DNA from: Photobacterium lipolyticum
Lineage (GTDB): Bacteria > Pseudomonadota > Gammaproteobacteria > Enterobacterales > Vibrionaceae
Assembly (NCBI RefSeq): GCF_003026475.1
Contig: NZ_PYMC01000003.1
Coordinates: forward strand, 427,299 to 491,298
Direction: 5' to 3'
Length of the DNA: 64,000 bases
Notes under the pieces: generated by a model
Seen by the model: only the letters and a program-made list of their open reading frames with translations
The model's database searches: none
What the model was told of the DNA's origin: nothing
Shown: positions 58,002 to 64,000 of the stretch, piece by piece
Numbering within the stretch: position 1 is the stretch's first letter
How the letters are laid out: every line of letters starts with the position of its first letter
Position numbers and translations under genes: made by a program

Positions 58002-58420
58002 AGCGCCATTATGGCGCTATTTAGTCAGGTGGCGTGGTGGAAGGAGTTCAGGATTATCGCAAACTCAAAATTGGACAGTTAGGTCTTTTGCTCTAATGAG
58101 GGGCGGCGGATTAGTTTAAAGCATGGGATGTCTCCGTTGCATTAGCGATTTATATCGAGATGATTTAGGTTTTTTTATTAAAAACCGAACTTAAATATTA
58201 CAAACTTTCAATTGATTTCCAACATGCATCGGCCAAGGTTAAATCCGCTTTACGGCGATGTTTTGAGGGTTAAACTTGCCCATTCAGCCTATTAGGTACT
58301 TGAAGCACCATCGGTTTTAGGGGACATAAATGTGGTTTTATGAAGCCCGTCATACCAGCATACCAAACTTGGTGATATAACTTATCTAGTATAGTTAACA
58401 ATGCATTTTCCACGGGAAAT
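58002..58420. other. Intergenic region before the membrane diguanylate cyclase
   Basis: About 420 bases without a convincing gene, in the accessory zone. The palindrome ATAGCGCCAT-T-ATGGCGCTAT lies at 58000-58020. The remainder may contain decayed phage or repeat sequence that I cannot assign. Confidence 0.4.
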
Positions 58421-59716
58421 ATGAAAATTCGAGAGATAGTTAAGGATAGAACAGCGTATATGAGAAATATTACGCCATTTAATATTTTGCGCTGGCTGTC
58501 TGTTGTCATGTCAGTTTCGATGATAACAACATTGTTATTATCTGGGTTTGGTTTGTATCACCTCTATACTGACTATATCCTCAAACATGTAGAACAAGAG
58601 GCTGTAAGTATCAGCCGAGCCTTTTTAGCATCTAATCATACGTTGTTGCTTCCACCATCAAAAAAAGAAAGTCATCAACCAAATATCGCAAACATAGATC
58701 CTCAAAAGTTGGACGAGGCGTTTCATAATTACCTCCTGCCTTTTAATGTAATTAAAATAAAAGTTTTTTCTATGGATGGAAATATTATTTATAGCTCCGA
58801 ACCAAGTCTCATAGGCCAAATTGATCGAGGGAATATACAACTCAACAAAGCTCTCTCTGGTTATATTGTTTCAGAAATGAAAAGTAAAGATGAAATGGTG
58901 GATTTGGAGAATGAATTGCGTTTTGATGTTGATATTGTCGAAACCTATATACCTATCTATAATTCAACGGGCTTGATCGTTGGATGCTTTGAAATGTATC
59001 AGGATATAACTGGTTTTCAAGGCGCTGTTGTTCGAGGTGTTTCTTTAGCTGTTTCAGTATTAATTTTTATTTTCCTTATGGTTTTTCTTGTGGCATTCAA
59101 AGTGGTTAATATCACCACAAAAAAGCTAATACTTGCTCAGAATGAATTGCAAGCCTTGGCTTCAATAGACTCATTAACGTCCGTTTATAATCGCCACCAT
59201 ATTTTCAAGCAATTAAAGGTCGAATCTTCTCGTGTATTTAGGGATGGTGGGGATCTCAGTATCATTCTATTCGATTTGGATTTTTTCAAAAATATTAATG
59301 ATTGTTACGGACATCAAGTTGGTGATGAGGTTTTACATGAGGTTGCAAAACAAATTCAGAATAACGTTCGAGAATACGATGTAGTCGGTCGCTATGGTGG
59401 CGAAGAGTTTTTGGTAATATTGCCGAACACTGATAAAGATAGTGCAGTAGAAGTTGCGGACAGAGTGCGTCAGTCTATCGAAAATAATATTTTTGAATCG
59501 TATAAACAGATACTCTCGATTACAATCAGCGCTGGCGTGTCAGTACTTATCTCTTCTGAAACAAGCATCGAACAAATAATTAAGAGAGCAGATGACGCTT
59601 TATATTCAGCAAAATTAAATGGACGCAATCAAGTTATGGTTGATTCCGTTGAGGTTGTAACGGAAGAAATGACTAGCCCAGTGATGGGAGGTATCACAGA
59701 TTTCCATACCGATTAA
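58421..59716 (+). CDS. Membrane-bound diguanylate cyclase
   Basis: A 431-residue protein with two membrane helices (about 27-50 and 208-230) bracketing a periplasmic sensor region of about 155 residues. A C-terminal GGDEF domain follows. The active site is GGEEF near residue 327, with the inhibitory RxxD site present as REYD five residues before it, so it should make cyclic di-GMP under feedback control. The sensor ligand is unknown. The start used has ACGGGAAAT upstream; a second ATG 13 codons later is possible. Confidence 0.9.
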   Translation: MKIREIVKDRTAYMRNITPFNILRWLSVVMSVSMITTLLLSGFGLYHLYTDYILKHVEQEAVSISRAFLASNHTLLLPPSKKESHQPNIANIDPQKLDEAFHNYLLPFNVIKIKVFSMDGNIIYSSEPSLIGQIDRGNIQLNKALSGYIVSEMKSKDEMVDLENELRFDVDIVETYIPIYNSTGLIVGCFEMYQDITGFQGAVVRGVSLAVSVLIFIFLMVFLVAFKVVNITTKKLILAQNELQALASIDSLTSVYNRHHIFKQLKVESSRVFRDGGDLSIILFDLDFFKNINDCYGHQVGDEVLHEVAKQIQNNVREYDVVGRYGGEEFLVILPNTDKDSAVEVADRVRQSIENNIFESYKQILSITISAGVSVLISSETSIEQIIKRADDALYSAKLNGRNQVMVDSVEVVTEEMTSPVMGGITDFHTD

Positions 59717-60018
59717 GTAATGCTTTAAATTTGAAAAGTATTGTAGAAATTTGGCTCGTTTACTTGCTCTGAAAAGTTACTCCCATTCCTATATCGACCA
59801 AATAATTTATCCATAGAGAATACAAGTAGCTATATTACGGGTATTAGTTCTGTGTTCGGAGTAAAACAAGTTGTGTAAGTGCACACAATGATGAATGGAG
59901 GTCTGCCAGTGGAGGGCTTTCTGATTTATTATGCTCAGAAAAAACACATTAGAGAATGTATTGAAAACTGATATTAACAGTCGATAAATGAGCAAATGTA
60001 CTAACACGCAAAGGGGCG
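59717..60018. other. Left flank of the group II intron
   Basis: About 300 bases with no supported gene. A short frame (around 59893-59970) reads NGGLPVEGFLIYYAQKKHIR and may be a fragment of an interrupted gene. It is not supported well enough to call. Confidence 0.35.
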
Positions 60019-62171
60019 TGCGACGCAAAGTCGTATGAAGCGCTGTTCACCGCTTAACGTGTGAACCATCTGTATCACCAGATGAACCTAGGGCTCTGAA
60101 TAAAGTAGCGAGCCTGACAATGTAACGAAGATTGGTTGTTAGCCAATCGGGATCTGAATCGTGAGAGAACGATCCTCCTGATAACCACAATCGGGTGAGT
60201 GCTAGGTAGTCAGCATGATGAACATATGTGAATCCGTTTAAGGTGCGTTATGTTATGAAACAGCGGAAGTGGTTAATACGCTGTGGCCAAAAGGCACGAG
60301 AGTCGGAAAGAGATTGCCCCATGCTCTTTCGTGATCATTGAACTCTCCGCACCATAGCGGACATCTAAACTGACATTGCGCGACATACGGAACACGGTAA
60401 GCCTGTACCACTCCCTCTGGGAAAGCCTTTGTGGCCGATAGTGATGCAGGTATAGGAGGTTGGAAAAAGCGAAGGCTGCATTGTAACGATGCAGATACAG
60501 AATTATCTGATCACGAAAGTGAGCCCACTTCCGACTGGTCTCCCGTTGCGAGAGTATTTAAAGAACTTTATTCAAGGAGAAATGCAAATGATGATTTCAA
60601 AAGAGATTACTGCCTCTCCTGACAGCGCTCAATGGCAGTCAATCGACTGGAAATCCGTTGAGTCGCATGTATTAAAGCTTCAGATGCGTATCGCAAAGGC
60701 AACTCGAGAAGGCAAACACGGCAAAGCGAAAGCGTTGCAGTGGATACTGACTCACTCGCGTTCAGCAAAGCTTCTCGCTGTTAAACGTGTATCACAAAAC
60801 AAAGGCAGTAAAACGCCTGGAATAGACGGCGTTATCTGGAATACAGATACCCGCCGCATGAAAGCAGTAGTTCAGTTGAGCAGGAAGGCATATCAAGCCA
60901 AACCACTCAAGCGTATCTATATCCCCAAAAAGAATGGCAAACTTAGACCTCTTGGTATCCCATGCATGATAGACAGAGCACAGCAAGCGCTCCATCTTCT
61001 TGCATTAGAGTCAGTGTCAGAAACACTTGCCGACCCTAACAGCTATGGATTTAGACCAAACCGTAGCACTGCTGACGCAGTTGACCAGTGCTTCAAATGT
61101 TTGGCTCTAAATAGATCCGCTAAATGGGTTCTTGAAGGGGACATCAAAGCCTGTTTCGACAAGATCGGACATTAATGGCTCAATGAAAACATTCCAGTAG
61201 ATAAGCGAATGTTGAATCAATGGCTAAAATCTGGATTCATGGATAAAGGTTTGCTCTATCGAACTGACGAAGGTACACCTCAAGGCGGGATTATTTCTCC
61301 GACCCTGATGTTACTAACACTTGCAGGGCTCGAACAAATTATTAAATCTACAGCTCGTAAGAAGGGATGTAGAGTCAACTTTATTGGATACGCAGATGAT
61401 TTTATAGTCACCGGTGCTTCGAAGGAAGTTCTGATGTATGAAATCAAACCGCTTATTGCTAGGTTTTTAGAAGAGAGAGGCTTAACACTATCTGAAGAGA
61501 AAACGCATGTCAGTCATATTAATAATGGATTCGACTTTCTTGGTTTTAATCTAAGAAAGTACAACGGGAAACTACTCATCAAGCCGAGTAAATCCAATGT
61601 TCTATTATTTTTAAGTAACATGAGTGAACTCATTAAGAAACATGAAACCATACCAGTTAATAACCTCATCAAAATGATGAACCCTAAACTGAGAGGTTGG
61701 GCGAACTATTATCGTCATTGTGTTGCTAAACAGGTATTCGGATACGTTGGGCACAAACTATTCTATGCGTTATGGTACTGGGCAGTAAGGCGTCATCCTA
61801 CCAAGTCTAAAACATGGGTAGCCCTTAAATACGTCATCAACCGAAAAGGCCAATGGCAATTTCACGGTTGGCAGAAGATCATGGATATGGATTGCCAATT
61901 CAATCTATTCCAGATAGCCAAAGTGCCTATTGAGAGACATGTGAAGATCCGAAGTGCGGCTATACCTTTCGATCCTCAATACCAAGAATACTTGGCTAGG
62001 AGAAAATCGAAAAGGCAAGCACGTAACTCTTGGAACGATCCTGCTCTGACTGCTTTATAAGTTGCTGGGTATCCAACGATGCCTTTGTAGAGGCTTGAGC
62101 CGTATGCAGTGAAAGTTGCACGCTGGGTTCTTAGGGGGACGGCACTTGGTAACAGGTGTCGTCTACCCGAC
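60019..62171 (+). mobile_element. Group II intron with reverse transcriptase gene
   Basis: The 5' end GTGCGACG fits the bacterial GUGYG consensus. Near the 3' end, 62097-62130 has the shape of domain V (GAGCCGTATG, a GAAA-type loop, GGGTTC). A domain VI stem follows (62138-62164), with a candidate branch-point A at 62165, 7 bases before the end at CCGAC (62171). The RT gene lies between, as in domain IV. The boundaries come from consensus and could be off by a few bases. The total of about 2.15 kb is usual. The intron is defective unless its protein is supplied elsewhere. Confidence 0.85.
60582..62060 (+). pseudogene. ltrA: Group II intron reverse transcriptase/maturase, split by an in-frame stop
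   Basis: About 490 codons. RT motifs occur in order: GIDGVIW, the IPKKNGKLRPLGIP fingers, the first catalytic aspartate in GDIKACFDKIGH, TPQGGIISPTL, the active site YADDF, FLGFNL, and the maturase/thumb segment NPKLRGWANYYRH. A TAA at 61173-61175 falls right after CFDKIGH. The frame continues unchanged with WLNENIPVDKRM, so a single base change is enough to explain it. The start ATG has CAAGGAGAA before it. No HNH endonuclease domain follows the maturase part. Confidence 0.9.
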
Positions 62172-62256
62172 AGAAATAATTCAGCCTAGCAAGGCGGCGC
62201 GCAACTCTTTCTGTTGGACCTCAATCTCTGATCTGGGACATCACCACTCAGGTCTC

Positions 62257-62976
62257 TCAGTATATCCCAGGAATCAACCGATAGCGCACGCGTCGTGCAT
62301 AGTCTCGATAGCCCGGCAACTCTTCCTGTAAAGTCTGGTCTTCGAGTACGGTTCTAATCACCGCGATGATTGATGCCACCGCCGCAGGAATCAGTGTCCA
62401 TACCGAGCTCAGAGCAAGAACAATACCAAACAGTGCAAGAATATTTCCGGCATAACCCGGATGCCGCACAAACCGGTATGGGCCACTGTCACACACCACA
62501 TGCCCTCGATCCGTCTGAATACGCACCACGCTTGAGAAAAAGCGGTTCTCTGCCAATGCCCATGCAGCAAAAGCGTATCCGAGCGAGATCAAAATGAAGC
62601 CAATTACGATGAGCCATTGCGCAAATTCGGAGGACCAGTTATAGCGGTGGTCAAGCCCTGCCACAATGACCATAGGAAACCCGACACTCACCGCCATCAG
62701 TGGAGCAAGCACTCTGTCCCAGGCTTTTGCGTTTTTGATATTTTTAATATTTTGTCTTTCGGCTGTTAATCCGGGATGTCTTTGTTCCGCCCACATGCGC
62801 CCACCAATACCTGCAGCCAGGATCAGCATGGAAAATAGCCACGCCTGCCACCAGCCGAGGTCCCCACCGCATATAAATAAAATCAACGGGATTAAGAGAT
62901 ACACCACAATTAATCTGATCCACTGGCGGGGGGATACTGTTTGGGCTTCCTCTTCATTAACCGTCTTTGCTGACAT
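62257..62976 (-). CDS. Isoprenylcysteine carboxyl methyltransferase-like membrane protein
   Basis: A 239-residue membrane protein with about five helices, of the ICMT/phospholipid methyltransferase superfamily. The cofactor region near the C-terminus is clear: SGPYRFVRHPGYAGNIL, then the late LEDQTLQEELPGYRDYARRVRYRLIPGIY. It probably methylates a lipid or other small acceptor with S-adenosylmethionine; bacterial members mostly lack known substrates. GGGGAATGAC precedes the ATG used. The gene is GC-richer than its neighbours and sits between the intron and IS elements, so it was probably acquired. Confidence 0.85.
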   Translation of the reverse strand: MSAKTVNEEEAQTVSPRQWIRLIVVYLLIPLILFICGGDLGWWQAWLFSMLILAAGIGGRMWAEQRHPGLTAERQNIKNIKNAKAWDRVLAPLMAVSVGFPMVIVAGLDHRYNWSSEFAQWLIVIGFILISLGYAFAAWALAENRFFSSVVRIQTDRGHVVCDSGPYRFVRHPGYAGNILALFGIVLALSSVWTLIPAAVASIIAVIRTVLEDQTLQEELPGYRDYARRVRYRLIPGIY

Positions 62977-63180
62977 GTCATTCCCCAAAATAAAGTGGAT
63001 TTGAGTGTGTGCCTAACGCTCCGCTCAGGCGCCACCAGCCAGAGCAGGATTGACCTGCACCCAACTTTCTAGCCCACTGATAGGTTAGAGCTTTAATCAA
63101 CTAAATACATAATGAAGCATTAGATAATTTAGGACAATTAACAGACAAGTCCATTGTAGGGAGCGATTACTCTAAATTGA
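62977..63180. other. Spacer between the methyltransferase gene and the first IS element
   Basis: About 200 bases without a gene. GCCTAAC occurs near 63012, but no paired site completes an integron recombination site. The true left end of the IS element may lie inside this stretch. Confidence 0.35.
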
Positions 63181-63182
63181 TA

Positions 63183-63294
63183 AGGGCGGATAGGCGACAC
63201 CCGTTAGCGAGTGCCGCCCTCCTAAGATGTATGGACTCCCTCTCCTCGGAGAGCTACGTTTTAAGTTGACCAAAACCTAACCAGAGTCCATACA
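63183..63294 (+). promoter_or_regulatory. Structured leader of the first IS110-type element
   Basis: Three foldable pieces lie before the transposase ATG at 63295. AGGGCGG (63183-63189) pairs with CCGCCCT (63214-63220). CTCTCC-TC-GGAGAG forms a hairpin (63240-63253). A perfect 11-bp inverted repeat TGTATGGACTC (63228-63238) and GAGTCCATACA (63284-63294) touches the start codon. It could be a guide RNA segment, a subterminal repeat, or a hairpin that masks the ribosome site. Confidence 0.55.
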
Positions 63295-63862
63295 ATGAAT
63301 AAATATAATATTATCGCTATTGATCTAGCAAAAAATGTCTTTCAGGTTTGTAAAGTTAGCCCACAAGGAAAGGTTTTATACAATCGGGAGATAAGTCGAG
63401 CAAAGCTGAAACAGCTTTTAATCAAAGAAAAGCTTTCTTTAGTGTCCATGGAGGCATGTTCCAGTGCTCATTATTGGGCGAGATATGCAAAGGAAGCTGG
63501 TCACCAAGTCAAAGTCATCAATGCTAGATCGGTTAAAGGATTTCAAACAAAACAAAAAACCGACAGGAACGATGCTCTTGCGATTTCTACCGCTTCATCT
63601 CTCGACCATATTCATAGCATACGAATTCAGTCGGTAGATGAGCAAGCTATGCAGTCCATGGAACGAGCCAGAAATTTGCTCTAACTAATCAGATTGCCCA
63701 AAGTAATCAGATCCGTGGATTGTTACTTGAATTTGGAATTATTCTCCCACAAGGGCTAGCGGTACTAAGAAAAGAAATTCCGTTTGTTCTTGAAGACGCT
63801 GAAAATGGTTTACCTGATAGATTCCGATCTGCACTTTTGCGTTTGTGGGAGCATTTACTAAT
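63295..63862 (+). pseudogene. IS110-superfamily transposase, frameshifted and truncated
   Basis: The first 129 codons hold the DEDD (RuvC-like) catalytic domain: aspartate 10 in IIAIDLAKN, glutamate 53 in SMEACSS, and aspartates 90 and 93 in KTDRNDA. A one-base deletion near 63678 ends the frame after ERARNLL. The next frame resumes with LTNQIAQSNQIRGLLLEFGI, typical of the IS1111 group, and stops matching at LLRLWEHLL. The C-terminal Tnp_20 domain with its catalytic serine is missing, so the protein is dead. Confidence 0.88.
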
Positions 63863-64000
63863 TCAGATTGTAGTGATGAGATGGTCTCCTCCCTCTCCCA
63901 AACGGCGTCATAATGCGCCAAGATAGTGTTGTTTCTACTATCTGAAATCGAGAAGGATAAGACCATGGTTAAGCATAAGATAATTGGTATTGATCTGGCA
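63863..64000 (+). mobile_element. Second IS110-superfamily element, left end, running off the window
   Basis: It begins where the first transposase loses similarity. About 100 non-coding bases contain two hairpins (63904-63919, GGCG/CGCC; 63921-63943, AGATAGT/ACTATCT) and an inverted repeat ATGGTCT (63881-63887) / AGACCAT (63960-63966) that covers the transposase start codon. The exact end is not determined. Confidence 0.6.
63965..64000 (+). CDS. IS110-superfamily transposase, N-terminal part only
   Basis: Only 12 codons are in view. They read MVKHKIIGIDLA, which matches the start of IS110-family DEDD transposases, including the first catalytic aspartate. GAGAAGGATAAGACC precedes the ATG. 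The gene continues beyond the window, so intactness and subgroup cannot be judged. Confidence 0.7.
   Translation, partial: MVKHKIIGIDLA

Larger units (their letters stand above)
63181..63862 (+). mobile_element. IS110-superfamily element (IS1111-like), truncated
   Basis: It consists of a structured non-coding leader (63183-63294) and a transposase gene that is frameshifted and cut off by a second element of the same superfamily. The left end is set at the first hairpin and may be further left. The right break is placed near 63860, where similarity to the family stops. Confidence 0.7.

Noticed and set aside
63012..63066. GCCTAAC motif suggesting an integron attC site next to the methyltransferase gene
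   Set aside because: The opposite core site (GTTRRRY in the right orientation) and the internal paired boxes are missing, and no integrase is present.
63240..63253. CTCTCC-TC-GGAGAG as an intrinsic terminator
   Set aside because: No T run follows, and it lies inside the IS leader, where a regulatory or guide RNA role is likelier.

Overview
The window looks like a piece of a marine gammaproteobacterial chromosome from the family Vibrionaceae, most likely Photobacterium or a close relative. This rests on gene content and order: zapC-pyrD-gdhB-DUF2835-pepN, pncB, prc-proQ, msrC and letA-letB-rsmF follow the usual Vibrio/Photobacterium chromosome 1 layout. Families typical of this group also occur (DUF3802, DUF3334, a FabH2-type ketoacyl synthase, a GH19 chitinase). 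No rRNA, tRNA or CRISPR array was recognised.

Layout. 1-1082 holds no convincing gene. 1083-11064 is a leftward block: zapC, pyrD, the 1609-residue NAD glutamate dehydrogenase, a DUF2835 gene and pepN. pncB runs right from a divergent promoter region. A leftward group follows (exported hypothetical, prc, proQ, msrC), then a rightward group (MsbA-type ABC exporter, letA, letB, rsmF, azoR). 25.1-28.6 kb carries a MITE-like inverted-repeat element, an OmpV/MipA porin-like gene, yeeX and two cold-shock genes with matching structured leaders. sbcDC, maeA, a secreted GH19 chitinase, sanA, a DASS transporter, a Gfo/Idh dehydrogenase, fabH2, rhlE, nagK and tapT fill 28.6-47.1 kb. At 47.2-50.8 kb lies a signalling cluster: DUF3802, a PAS-GGDEF diguanylate cyclase translationally coupled to a response regulator with a CheC/CheX-like output domain, and a divergent DUF3334 protein that also has a CheX-like ExxN motif.

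From about 52.7 kb the region turns accessory and decaying. It contains a broken alpha/beta hydrolase, rsuA, a GFA-family protein, yaiI, ybiT, a truncated Mu-like phage gene with an internal 45-bp duplication, a membrane diguanylate cyclase, a group II intron whose reverse transcriptase is split by an in-frame stop, an isoprenylcysteine methyltransferase-like gene, and two abutting IS110-superfamily elements, the first frameshifted and truncated.

The core genes cover pyrimidine, NAD and fatty-acid synthesis, protein quality control (Prc, PepN), envelope lipid transport (LetAB), DNA repair (SbcCD) and chitin/amino-sugar use (chitinase, NagK). The most interesting signals outside genes are the pyrD leader, the paired csp leaders, a 13-bp inverted repeat upstream of nagK, and the hairpins in front of both IS110-type transposase genes.
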